A model generated the notes under the pieces. That model saw nothing but the letters and a program-made list of their open reading frames with translations. It was not told the DNA's origin and ran no database searches. A stretch of 64,000 nt of DNA from Rutstroemia sp. NJR-2017a BVV2 (taxonomy: Eukaryota; Ascomycota; Leotiomycetes; Helotiales; Rutstroemiaceae): assembly GCA_002946415.1 (NCBI GenBank), contig NJPS01000022.1, positions 434,001 through 498,000 of the forward strand. The letters run 5' to 3'. The translations under genes and the position numbers were made by a program. Shown piece after piece: positions 23,258 through 34,603 of this stretch (position 1 is the stretch's first letter; each line of letters starts with the position of its first letter).

Positions 23258-26200
23258 ATGTCGGAGGTTGTATCTACCGCCAGCTCTCTTGGGGGCTCTT
23301 TTCAGCGTTGCTCCCGCTCCTTCAAGGAACTCTACCTCGCGCTCTTCACCTACGGTAATATTTCCCTTTCCAAGTTTAACGATGAGTATGGACGCTTTGG
23401 AGTGTGGGGCGGTGATTCAGGGACCGATCGAATTGGACGAGGGTCTTTGGACGATATTCTCAGATATGACCCGAAGACGACATCAATTATTGCTGAAGTG
23501 CTTGATAATCTTGACGAGGATTTGAATAACTGTAAGGCCAATGCTCATAATTCCTCTTTCTTTTCCTTAAAATGGCCCTAAAGTGCTCACATAAATGGAG
23601 GTATTGCTCTTGTCAAGGCATCTATAGGTCCACACGAGGCGCAATCTCACGACGGGCAAGAGTGGCTTTCGGATGAGGAATCATCAGTCAGTTCTGGATC
23701 AGATGCCGGTGATTGCCAAACTCGTAGCAGAGTTCCAAGCACGACACAGCGTATTTTGCACCTCTTGGCCATTATTGTTGATCACATCCAGTCACTATTT
23801 CAAGTCTCCACTCTGCTGCGTCGCCCTACTATACCCGATAAGTATCTAAAATCTACATCTAAAAGAAGAACTGCAGAGACCGAGTCTCCATTCTATACTT
23901 GGGACCTTGCTCATATCATTGAAAAAAGACGATTCTGGATTAATCAGCAAAAGTGGGTCTTGCTTGGGGAAAAGGATAAGGCAGAGGATACCGAACACCA
24001 ACTGAGGGACTATCTTTGCGAAAGGCTTGCAATAGCAAACGTGAAGCGCCGAGAGCAACTGAACTTCTGGCAAACCCATCCAGCTCAACTTTCTGCCACC
24101 AAGCTGCCCAACGTGCAGATCGGGCCAAAACCTACTGCTGTCCGCGATACTATCCTCACCGGACAGCTTCTCATGAAGGTTGTTCCAAGATCAGAGATAT
24201 CTAAGCCATCATATAGCACCAAGCAGAGTTTCTCAACTGTTGCGAAGTCAGACTTGAACGATTCTGCGACTTTCTCAGGGCGACCACGGACTGAGTATGT
24301 GTCCTCGACCAAGGGTGGAAAGTATATCTTGCGAGTCCCGCAAGTACCAAAGATTTTGGATGAATCACCCACCTTTGAATGCCCATATTGCTTCATCACC
24401 CTTGATGCCAAATCGATGTTACAGAGAGAATTGTGGAAGTGGGTCCTCCATATGCATTTATACCCTGAATTAATTTCTGAATATGTAACCTAGGAAGCAC
24501 GTATTTCGAGATCTGAGGCCTTGTCAGTACATCAATACCTATTAGTGCAGAGACTAGCTGACAAGATATAAGATGTGTGTACATTTGATCGATGTGAGAA
24601 TTCAGAGAAGCTATACTTGACAAGACATGACTGGATGTATCACGAAACGCAAATGCACTATCGACAATGGATATGTGCGTCGTGCTCTCACCAGAAATTT
24701 ACCTCGAAGATCGACATAGAAAATCATTTGCTAGCAAAGCATACTGGGCAATTCCCAGAATCTCAGCTTACGATCATGGTCGACATTTGCGAGCGGCCGA
24801 TGGACGATGATGAAGATGTTGATTGTCCAATCTGTCATGCGATGTTTTCCCTTTCCGCTCTCAGGGTCCATCTCGCCGCACATCTCGAGGAACTGGCATT
24901 ATTCGTTCTTCCCTGCCATATGGAGGATAATTCTCAAGATGTAGGATCCGATAAAGCTGAAGGAGCTGCTGGGAAACGTCTTGTAAGCCATGCTTCCAGC
25001 AGTGAAAATGGGTTACCGCCCCTTGATTTTGAGAAGACCTTAACGAGTACCTCACACTCGCAAAATTCTGAGATTTTCTCAACATTTTTGCAAAGTACAA
25101 TGGAATTTGAACGTAAGCATATGGAGGATTGGGTTTTAACCAGCGACCAAACTGAGCCACCAGACGACAGAGACAATAAAGGAGCTATAACTCCCCTCTA
25201 TGAAGCGTCAATGTACAGGAACCAAGGCCAATCGGATGAGGCTGAAGAGCTGGGGGTGCAATCTGAGCTGCTCCTCCGCGAGACACTACAGCTCAGAGAG
25301 AAGGTTCTCGGCAAAGAGCACCCCGATACTCTTAGAAGTATGAATAATCTTGCAGATCTCTTCGAAAGCCAGGGCAAATACGATATAGCTGAGCCGCTCT
25401 ACCACGAGATACTACAGCTCAGAGAGAAGATCCTTGGTAAAGAGCATCCTCAGACTCTTGCAAGTATATATAATCTTGCAAATCTCTTCGAGAATCAGGG
25501 CAAATATAATATAGCTGAGCCGCTCTACTACGAGATACTACAGCTCAGAGAGAAGATTCTCGGCAAAGAACACCCCGATACTCTTAGAAGTATGAATAAT
25601 CTTGCAAGTCTCTTCCAGAGCCAGGGCAAATACAATGCAGCTGAGCTACTCTACCGCGAGACGTTACAGCTCACAGAGAAGGTTCTCGGCAAGGAGCATC
25701 CTGATACTCTTATAAGTATGCATAATCTTGCAAATCTCTTCGAGAGCCAGGGCAAATACGATACAGCTGAGCCGCTCTGCCGCGAGACGCTACAGCTCAC
25801 AGAGAAGGTTCTCGGCAAGGAGCATCCTAATACTCTTAGAAGTATGTATAATCTTGCAAATCTCTTTAGGAGTCAGGGCAAATACGATGCAGCTGAGCCG
25901 CTCTGCCGCGAGACGCTACAGCTCACAGAGAAGGTTCTCGGCAAGGAGCATCCTGATACTCTTATAAGTATGCATAATCTTGCAAATCTCTTCGAGAGCC
26001 AGGGCAAATACGATGCAGCTGAGCCGCTCTGCCGCGAGACGCTACAGCTCACAGAGAAGGTTCTCGGCAAGGAGCATCCTGATACTCTTATAAGTATGCA
26101 TAATCTTGCAAATCTCTTCGAGAGCCAGGGCAAATACGATGCAGCTGAGCCGCTCTGCCGCGAGACGCTACAGCTCACAGAGAAGGTTCTCGGCAAGGAG

Positions 26201-26662
26201 CATCCTGATACTCTTGCAAGTATGAATAATCTTGCAAATCTCTTTAGGAGTCAGGGCAAATACGATGCAGCTGAGCCGCTCTACCGCGAGACGCTGCAGC
26301 TTAGACGGAAGGTACTCGGCAAGGAGCACCCTGAAACTCTCATAAGTATGAACAATCTTGCAGGTCTCTTCGAGAGTCAGGGCAAATACGATGCAGCTGA
26401 GCCGCTCTACCGCGAGACGCTGCAGCTTAGACGGAAGGTACTCGGCAAGGAGCACCCTGAAACTCTCATAAGTATAAACAATCTTGCAGGTCTCTTCAAG
26501 AACCAGGGTAAGTACGATGCAGCTGAGCTGCTTTACCGCGAGATACTGCAGCTTACAGAGAAGGTCCTCGGCAAGGAGCACCCCCAAACTCTCGCAAGTA
26601 TAAGCAACCTTGCAGATCTCTTGGAGACTCGTACTCGTAAAGAGCTTCTCAATACTCGATAA
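23258..26662 (+). CDS. C2H2 zinc-finger protein with C-terminal kinesin-light-chain-type TPR array
   Basis: Exons 23258-23531, 23601-24438, 24494-24522, 24573-26662 join in frame to 1076 residues. The 29-bp third exon is supported because it restores the family motif KHVFRDLRPYVCTF. Domains: a fungal-specific helical N-terminus with FGVWGGDSGTDRIGRGSLDD (about 50-70), a set of Cys/His fingers at about 350-490 (ECPYCF, VCTFDRC...H, WICASC...H, DCPICHAMF...H), the signature HLAAHLEELALFVLP, an acidic linker, then eleven 42-residue TPRs (about 611-1065) built on LGKEHPDTL and NLANLFESQGKYD. No NACHT or NB-ARC motor is present between fingers and repeats, unlike related fungal NLR-like proteins. 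TPR arrays of this type are protein-interaction surfaces. The near-identity of the repeats points to concerted evolution. Confidence 0.83.
25261..26630 (+). repeat. Array of eleven 126-bp repeats coding TPR units
   Basis: In-frame tandem repeats of 126 bp inside the zinc-finger/TPR gene, each coding a 42-residue unit with LGKEHP. The units starting near 25877 and 26003 look identical over essentially their whole length; outer units are more diverged. Eleven LGKEHP motifs were counted in the translation. Confidence 0.92.
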
Positions 26663-27469
26663 AATAAGTCAAATTAGGAAAATTTCGGAATCTTAAATAC
26701 TTGTACGTATTCTGACCTGCATGCAACTCTCACATAACTCAATACTAGTATATAGTGAAGTAATCCGCAAGTAGACTTGGAGAGTGTATGGAGGGATGAT
26801 GAAGAGTATTTACTAAGATACTATAAACGGGTCATGGAACGATGACAACGGCAACGACGACGACGAAGATAATAGCAACGACAACAACCACAACGATAGT
26901 AATATGCACATCACTAAAACTGAAACCCCATCCCGCAGGATAGACACCCCAGTAACTACACTTCGTTCCCGGACAACAAGGCTGGAGGCATTAGAATAGT
27001 CGTCACCCGTAGCGTGCCATATACACACCTTTGATCAATTTGATGTTTGAAGGATGGGATGGAATCGACTTAAATAGTGTGGAGGAGTGGTAAAGATAGT
27101 ATTCACTAGGATACTACAGAGAGTCGATTTGTGGTAAGAGTTCGAGGTGAATTGCCGATTTCTGATCATATTGGACAGCAGAAAAGATTTTGCTACGTAG
27201 GGATCTCGTCGTGTAGGGCCGGGTCCGATGAAGAGATATGATTTTGGTGAATTTTTATAGATTGTGACAAATATGACGGGAGAGTGAAGGGCATGAGGGT
27301 TTTGAGTGACGGTGGAAAGAATGGTAGAAATGGAAAGTCAAGCACTAAGCGTAAATGTCGACAGCAACGCCCCAAATGAAACTCAATACAAAAGCCTCCC
27401 TCCTCAAACCCCCACCACCCTCCCATCCCTCTTTCCTATCCCTCTTTTCCACTACACCTCCTACCACCC
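26663..27469. other. Intergenic
   Basis: Tail-to-tail gap between the TPR gene and the carboxylesterase. It has purine/pyrimidine-biased low-complexity stretches and a short repeated motif (agtatttactaagatactat at 26807 resembles sequence at 27100), but no gene. Confidence 0.5.
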
Positions 27470-29579
27470 CTAAACCGGCACACTCCCCGCCACACTCGCC
27501 CAAAACGCACATCTCCCCTCCAACTCCCCAATCCCCACATTCGTAAACCCCCCACTACTAATCACAAACTCCTTCCCGGTTCCCAACTCCGGCACACCCG
27601 CTTGCGACGCATTCGTCAGTTTATGCGCGTTCGGATCGCCGGTTGCAAAGAAGGACGCGAAGGCACCGGCGTAGCCGTCGTAGATGAGGGGTTGGGTGGT
27701 TTGGAGCACATTGACTTGGTTCCACTATAGGAGGAGGGGGGTAGGTAGTTAGTAAGTTGGGCAGAGGGGAAAAGGGGAAAGAAGGGGTGAGAGGATAGAA
27801 GAACGTACATAACCAGTATCACTTCCATGTGTAGCAGGAGAAATAGTATACTCCCCCAAATACCCCTTCTTACTCGCCGCTTTCGACATCCACTACAAGT
27901 TCCAACTCTATCAGCAATGGTTCCTTCTCACAACTCAAGCGCTAGAAAACATAAACTCACCAAAGCAGGACAAGCCAGCACTACATCTCTATAAATCAAC
28001 CCCGCGCGCACAAAAGTAGTATTGTACGTAGGCAAAGTCTCAGCTGTTCCATTAACTGGGTACATCTTCTTCACAGCATTCAGCTGGGATGTGGAGAATG
28101 AGGGGAGGAAACCTGCAAGCCAGGAATCGAAGGAGTTGAGAGTGGAATTGAAGGGGGGAATGCCGGTTGAGGTGCTGTTTTGGAGGCCGGATGGAACGAA
28201 ATTTTGACCTAAGGTGGGATGTTAGTGGATGAAAAGAATCTTGACAAGGTGTCGATTGAGCTTTACGAATGGAGTCACAGTGATTGAGTCCATTGTCCAA
28301 AAGCCAGAGAAATGACCCAGCCCGCCGCAGAAACCACAAACCACCACTCAAGCAAACACAGAGCACTCACCCTCATGCGCATTATACATCCCCCACCCCT
28401 CCTCAATCCCAATACTCCCCTTCCCGCCACTCTTCGCATTAACCGTCGCCTCACTCAACGTAGTTTTCAGAAAGCTCCCATCAATAACCGGCGCCCACGT
28501 ATAACTACTCGTATTCCACGTATGGCTCGCGGCCACCACCAGCGCCGCCTGCGCTAGCGTTTCCCAATCCAGGCTTTTCAGACACGGCAATGTGCCCAGC
28601 GGGGAACCGGTGCAGTTTGTGAGATTCGTCATCGTGTCGTAGATGGCTTGCGCTTCGGGGGCGTCGTATTTGTAAGTTTTGGGCCAGAAAGGAGAGGAGG
28701 CTAGGGCGTGGTTGAAGAGAGGGGGAGAGGTGGAGGAGGCGGTGGAGAGGACTTGTGCGCTGGGTTGAGGGTTTCATTAGCTGGGGTTCCTCAATCATCC
28801 GGGATATTTGACCGCAGGTAAGAAGGAATTGAAAATAGGAAAGCAAACACAAACATACACCACACTCCCCGCCCCCGCACTCTGGCCCCAAATCCCCACA
28901 TTCCCCTTATCGCCGCCAAACTCCTCAATATAACTATTAACCCACTTCAGCACCGCTTTCTGATCCAGCAGTCCTGGGTTAAGATCCGAGTCTGCGTCTT
29001 CTGCGATTTCTTTCCCGGGAAGGAGTCCGAAGACGTTGACTCGGTAATTGGGGTACACGAAGATGATGTCGTTTTGGGAGGAGACGTTTAGTACGGGATA
29101 GGCGGATGGAGGGATTGCTTGGGAGCCCCCGCCTTGGATGAAGCCGCCGCCAAAGAAGACAACCATTACAGGACGGAGGGGCTGTCCGACGGTCCAGGGG
29201 CGCGAGTACAGGGAGAGGTAGAGACAGTCTTCTGAGCCGACCTTCTGGGTTTCATGGAAAGGTTAGTTTCACTCAAGTATTCGTGTGTTAGGAAGTGTGA
29301 GGGTGCGGGACTTACGCCTTTTTGCGGACACGCCGGGAAAGTCTGCGTGGAATTGTAGGTGCCATTGATATGGAGCGGAGGTTGAGGAGCGCGGAACCTG
29401 TTATTGCCTACGGGAGGCGCTGCGAAGGGGATTTTCTGGTAGTAAGTAATATTATACTTCGAGGAGTATGCACCTCGAAAAGTTCCATAGTCAAGAGAAG
29501 CCGTGAGACTTTGTGAAAATACATGAAGTGGAAATATGCACAATGAAAGAAAAAACGTCAGGAAAGAGACAGAATGCAT
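27470..29579 (-). CDS. Secreted type-B carboxylesterase/lipase
   Basis: Alpha/beta-hydrolase that cleaves carboxylic esters, probably outside the cell. Six exons on the minus strand: 29579-29316, 29244-28859, 28759-28371, 28208-27961, 27892-27809, 27724-27470; five GT-AG introns of 68-162 bp give 541 residues. A signal peptide is clear (FLTFFLSLCIFPLHVFSQS). Family features: YQKIPFAAPPVGNNRF near the N-terminus, oxyanion loop VVFFGGGFIQGG, SEDCLYLSLY, nucleophile elbow GIWGQSAGAGS (Ser about 210), candidate Glu in GIEEGWG (about 336-337) and His in ATHGSD (about 451). Many NxT/NxS sites fit a secreted glycoprotein. Length is normal for the family (about 540-570). The specific substrate is unknown. 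Confidence 0.92.
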
Positions 29580-30336
29580 GGTCGCAAAATGAACACATTA
29601 ACCAATGTATAAAAAGCTATCAAGATCCAATTCAATCCTTGGCATTCAACCTACATATATATACACCTAGACATATTTTGCTTCCATCCGGATACCTGGA
29701 ATATGGATATGAGCTCCTCCATTGAGGTGAAAGAATCTCTCGGTGTCGTCCGCCCACCCGCGCCATTTGGCGGGGTATGCAGATCTGGGGAAGGACGGTG
29801 CTCGGGAGAATTAAACGCTGGATAGATCTTGCACCAAGGTATCCTCGCTCCATCTCGGAACATCGTACCGACCAGTAGAAAGCAGGTAAAACTGATGCTT
29901 AGTATATTCAGTGCACAAGGATCGTCGCTGTTTGCATCATGACATCGGTCTTCGCTATACCGAAGTTTTTATTTTTCCGTGCTAAGGTTAACCGTTACGA
30001 GTAACTCAATAAAATCAAAAAACGCTGGCAAATTTGTAGATGCGCAAAGTGACCTGACTAACCATCACAAGCATTCAGTGGCTTTTTGCTTGCTTGCGAA
30101 CGTATAAGGGTATAGATAACGAAAAAGAGAATCGCTGGCAATGCAAGGTATCACAAACTCGAGTTCTCCCGAATGAATTTCCAAATCCAGACCATCCGCT
30201 ACACCAACCCCAAACCATGTCATAAATTAGAAACCGCGACGATTAGCCGCTTCGTTATATGTTCGTGACGTTTTCGTTGAATCACCAATAATTTCGATGT
30301 CGAGGATCGCGATGGTGCGGGAAGACTTTTCTACAG
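29580..30336. other. Intergenic
   Basis: 5' flank of the carboxylesterase and 3' flank of the BTB gene. No gene or repeat seen. Confidence 0.5.
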
Positions 30337-31802
30337 TTAGTAGGGAGGTAATGGACCATAATTTCGACGTCGCGGACCTTGAATTATCTCCTCTCTAGGC
30401 ATTGGTGGCAGAACTGGACGGTCCATTGCAGGTAAGTCATCCTTAGCATCTTCCTCTCTTCTTTCGGCCATTTCCTTGAGAATCAGAGTTGAAAGTTCAG
30501 GGTTATCCATGAAAAAGTTTGACGTTTCTTCAGGGTGTTTCTTCCACAACCGAGCTTGCAAGAAGCCCACTCTAGCAAAGACCTTCTTGAGCAACGGATC
30601 CATCAGGCTAACTCCATCATGTAAAGTTTTGCATGAGTCCAGCACTGACGGCAGCGCAGCATCTGAACCTGCAATCTCAAAATTGTTGATTATGAAGGCA
30701 GAAACGCAGCTCTTGAAGTCTTGCATCAAATACCGCTCCGCACAGACGTAAACGTCAATGCTCAGAGTGTAAGCCATTGACCAGGTTCTTAAATCTTCTG
30801 GCGACATTCTGTCTTCCACCTGTGGTTCTACAATATTGTTATTTCGAGAACCTCGTCTGCGGTCACGAGGATTACCAGGGCCGCGAGGATAGCCGTTGCG
30901 ACCCATGACTGGCATTGGTTGCGGTGGGGGTGGTCCATTCATCCATCGATTTCTGGGTGGAGGTATTCTTCTGGTGACACCGCAATTCCAACAGGTTGGC
31001 CCATAGGTCTCTTGCGTGCATGTTGCGCAATTGCAATCCGGTCGGTGACGACCAGGCTCCTTGCGTTGTCTTTGCTCCCATGCTCGTTCTTGGCGCCTAC
31101 GACGGCTTTCTCTTCTTCTGCGACTTCGGGCACTACAAGTAGGTTAGCGCAAGATACCGGTATTAGTAGTTCGAGTATTTCGTAAATGCTGACCTTTCAT
31201 CACTTGCACTGCCGCTGTCTGATCCATCATCGCTACCCGAAGCATTTCCTTCATCATTCAATTCCCTTCCCTTTCCCTTGTCAGGATCAGCGACTATGAT
31301 CGATGCGACAGGTCGTATTGGGCAGAACTTCGATTCGTAAAGGTAGGCGACTACGAATTCGAATAGCGCTGGGTCTTCTTCCGGAAGGTCGATAGCTTGT
31401 TCTCCGGCTTCCCGAAATTCACCATCTAGAGCTTTTCTGAAGTATTCGGATCTCGTGAGGATATCGCGATGCACATGGAAAGTCTCAGCATGAGGCCCGA
31501 CCCGGACTGGAACGATAGGTGATTGAAAGCGACTGTAAATCTTGCATTAGTATGAATTGAAGACAACCCCTTCGGTGTAAAATTAATGCGCGCCAATGCT
31601 CCCAACTCAAGGGAAGGACATACCCATCTATGCTGGAGACCCAAAGGTCTTTCTTTGGATCGGCGACTTCTTTCACCTTTACATCCTCATCCAGGAAGCT
31701 AAGAACGACGACATCTGGAGCGTTCGTTGACGGTGCTCTCATGGCCGCATCGAGAGACATTTCCCCTCGATCCACCCGTGAGGTCGATAACTGTCTAGAC
31801 AT
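30337..31802 (-). CDS. BTB/POZ domain protein
   Basis: Exons on the minus strand: 31802-31624, 31532-31194, 31132-30337 (437 residues); introns of 91 and 61 bp. The BTB fold begins in exon 1 and continues over the first junction: PIVPVRVGPHAETFHVHRD, then LTRSEYFRKAL, LPEEDPALFEFVVAYLYESK. This is the usual fungal single-BTB pattern (residues about 60-130), a dimerisation module often used by adaptors. An acidic Ser/Asp/Gly linker follows, then an Arg-rich segment and a compact Cys cluster DCNCATCTQETYGPTCWNC that could bind zinc, a Pro-rich segment, and a helical tail (YTLSIDVYVCAERYLMQDF) typical of the part after the BTB domain in fungal homologues. Partner and pathway are unknown. Start is the first Met consistent with the exon; the frame is open further upstream. 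Confidence 0.82.
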
Positions 31803-33138
31803 ACCTAATACTTCCTCAAAGAGACAATGTCGGGTTCGAAAGCAGAGGTCGATCTTTTTTTGTTTTGGGTGTAGGCAGAAGATGTAGAAGATAATCACCC
31901 CCGCTCTTGGTAGTTCCGCTGTTCGTACCACCCACCTTTCTTTTTCCTTCTTTAATCGAGGAGTCAGTAAACCATACAAGTGGTCTGTTGTGGTGGTCGT
32001 GCTGTGCTCCCTTGACTGTGCAGCGGATAATTGGTCGTGGCGTTTTAATTCAGCTGGATACGTACGAAGTACGAGTGGATTGGTAAGGTAGCTACGAGGA
32101 AAGTGAAAGTAGTAATCACGCAGGTGGGCGGCTGAGGTTGAGAAGTGCATGCATGAATATGAATTCCGGCGGGAACGAAGATTTATGTCCAATATCCGAT
32201 ATCCAATATCCAATATCTAATATGCAATGTCCAGTATTCGTATGCACGAAAGTGCTTCTACACTTGTACTGAGGTCTTGTTGTTCTCGGTCGTGGAGGGT
32301 TAGTAATGAGGGGTGAGGAGGGGTTTAGCTTGGACGCTGGTGAACTATTAGTATGTACAGTAGGGCATCGGACTAGCAGAGAAGCTCAAGGCTCAAAAGT
32401 GCAAATACTGGGGCTGGGGAGCAGTTCGTGAAGTTTGGCCCAGACTAAGAAAAGTGCGAATGATGCGATTCAAGGATGAATGAATGGATGGATGGATGGA
32501 TGGATGGACAGGTGCAATCCGGGTACGGCTTACATTCTGTTCCGCTCTAGTTGCAAACTCTGGTGTGTTGGGTGGGACCGTCCATGCGAGGCGAGGCGAG
32601 GCGAGCTGTTCCGCTCTGTTCTGTTCTGGATGATGTACAATTTCCCGACGACTTATGCCTTACTGTGCTACTTTGTGTTCGCGCTCTGCACACTGCACCC
32701 AGGCATACGGCTAGAATTGAGCACAGGAAGAAGCTATTGCCAGCTACGGGGGCACAATTCAATTGCTCTTATCCCGGGATGCCCGAGATTGGCGCAAATG
32801 GCGACAGAAAATTCGTCAAAAGGAAGAGAAAAAAGAAACGCAGGCCTATGATGACTGACCGACCTACCTTGCGACCTTCAGGGCTTCAACACGTTCAAAC
32901 ATGGATTCATGGGCGGCTCCTTGAAAAAAAGGTCGAATTTCGTCATTTCTCGGGCAGCAGCGCCTGTTTATCGAGTATCAACAACAAGCAAGCGGGGCAA
33001 AGGTTCAACATTCGAATTCTTTTATCTGCCAACTCCTTCTTCGGGAGACCGTATCGCTGCCCAGCTTGTACGGTGTCATAACTGATCTACAAGGCCTATA
33101 CGTGATTTCAATCTGCCTCACTGAAAGCTCAGTCGAGA
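31803..33138. other. Intergenic, 1.3 kb
   Basis: Upstream of the BTB gene. Holds a run of near-repeats of a ccaatatc-like motif at about 32188-32235 and a TGGA microsatellite; no gene supported. Confidence 0.5.
32483..32508. repeat. (ATGG)n microsatellite
   Basis: About six copies of ATGG/TGGA in tandem, preceded by imperfect copies. Confidence 0.9.
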
Positions 33139-34048
33139 CTATTCTACCCTCTCCGCAGTAAATTCCAAAATCTTCCGACCCTTTGTTGGCAAATCTTCCG
33201 GCGTCCAACCCATATCATCAGTCGTCTTCAATTTCCCCGTCGTCTTCCACTTCGAACCTGTCTCCGCGCCAACCTCATCCCACATCCTGGCGAAACTCTC
33301 CGGATCATGCAAGAAGCTATCCCCCTTCATCAACTCCGTCCTCGGTGCAAACATTGCCACATCCGCTCCAACCTGGTACCCTGCAACTATGGTGCCAACA
33401 CGTGAGAGATTGACCAGCGTCTTCGCTGCGAGAACTTGTCCCTCCCACGTCCATTGATGCAACACATGAGTAATCCAGATGATGTCCATCTTGCCATTCA
33501 ATTCTTTCAATGCAGGACTCGGCTTCAGAATATCGCACTCGATGTAATGCGCGTGGAACTTCTCTCGGTCTCGGTACATTTCATAGCCGGTATCCCAGTG
33601 GTTGACGATGTCGACTCCGTACATGTTGTTAGACGGTGCACCGTCGACGACGAGTTGGCGTAAGTCTTGACCGACAAACGCTCCTACGTCGACTAGAGAG
33701 GCTCCATTCTTGAGGCGGGAGAGAATGTTAGGGTGCTGGGGATGGCCAGGCATCGAAGGGATAAGGAAGATTCCCTGCCCGGTGCACATGTGGGAGCGAA
33801 TCTTCCATGCTTTATCACGCTGTGCGGTGTGATATTAGAACCAGGCATATAAATACAGTGTTGAAACAGCTTACGATGGTATTGATATGTGAAAGCACCT
33901 GGTCAGGCGGAATATTGCTGTACGTCTCGAGGAGTTGGCGCGTATGAGGTGTCAATTTGTTCTCGATGTTTTCGAAATACCACACAACATCGGTACCATT
34001 GCTATACTCCTTGCACCACATAGGCTCAGAATCAATCGAAAGAGTCAT
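33139..34048 (-). CDS. AusD/Trt5-like SAM-dependent methyltransferase
   Basis: Exons on the minus strand 34048-33875 and 33819-33139; the 55-bp intron joins SHINTI to RDKAWKIRSHMCTGQG in phase 0, giving 284 residues, the usual size of the AusD family. SAM-binding motif I is LVDVGAFVGQD (about 100-110), followed by MYGVDIVNHWDTGYEMY and the Asp-containing strand MDIIWITHVLHQWTWEGQ. AusD-type enzymes methylate carboxyl or hydroxyl groups of meroterpenoids and other secondary metabolites; the substrate here is unknown. Start chosen at 34048 because MTLSIDSEPMWCKEY has the length and pattern expected; an upstream in-frame Met at 34315 would add unlikely sequence. It sits beside the UstYa-containing neighbourhood, so a tailoring role in the same pathway is possible but unproven. 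Confidence 0.85.
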
Positions 34049-34603
34049 TTTGAAGGCGTGCCTAATTCCTCGTGTGCTGAAGGAAGATGATGTGAATAAC
34101 AGTGGATGTGTTACGGAAGTGTCACTGGCTGCGATCCAATTCTTTATATACGACAATGCTGCCGGGGTAATGGACAATCTTTCAGGCGATTCGATTTCCG
34201 ATGCTTGATTAACAACTATCCGACCCTTGTCGCCATTGTTAGGAAATGATAAGCACTTGTACTGGCCCGCAACTGTGTTATGCATGGTCGCGGTACATGC
34301 AGGTATCCTGGCCATGCTCCCACGTCTCGGACGTACTTGCCACGAAAAGCTAGCGGGTTCACAGGTTATAAGCTACTTCATTTGTCTGGCCTGTGCGAGG
34401 ATGCATATTTCACACAGCGCTATATTTACATAACAGTTCGTGCATTTTCCCATAGGCTTGCATTTTGGCGGAACGCATGCAGAGGCCGGACGACTATTTC
34501 TAGCCTTTCTATTCGAACAAACGAGCTTGAATTTCAACCCCTTGATGCTTGCTACGCTACTTCCCTCGGTGCTCTTCTTGAAAAGAGACGCCGTTTGTCA
34601 CCA
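34049..34603. other. Intergenic
   Basis: Upstream of the methyltransferase and downstream of the rhodopsin-like gene. No independent gene seen. Confidence 0.5.
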
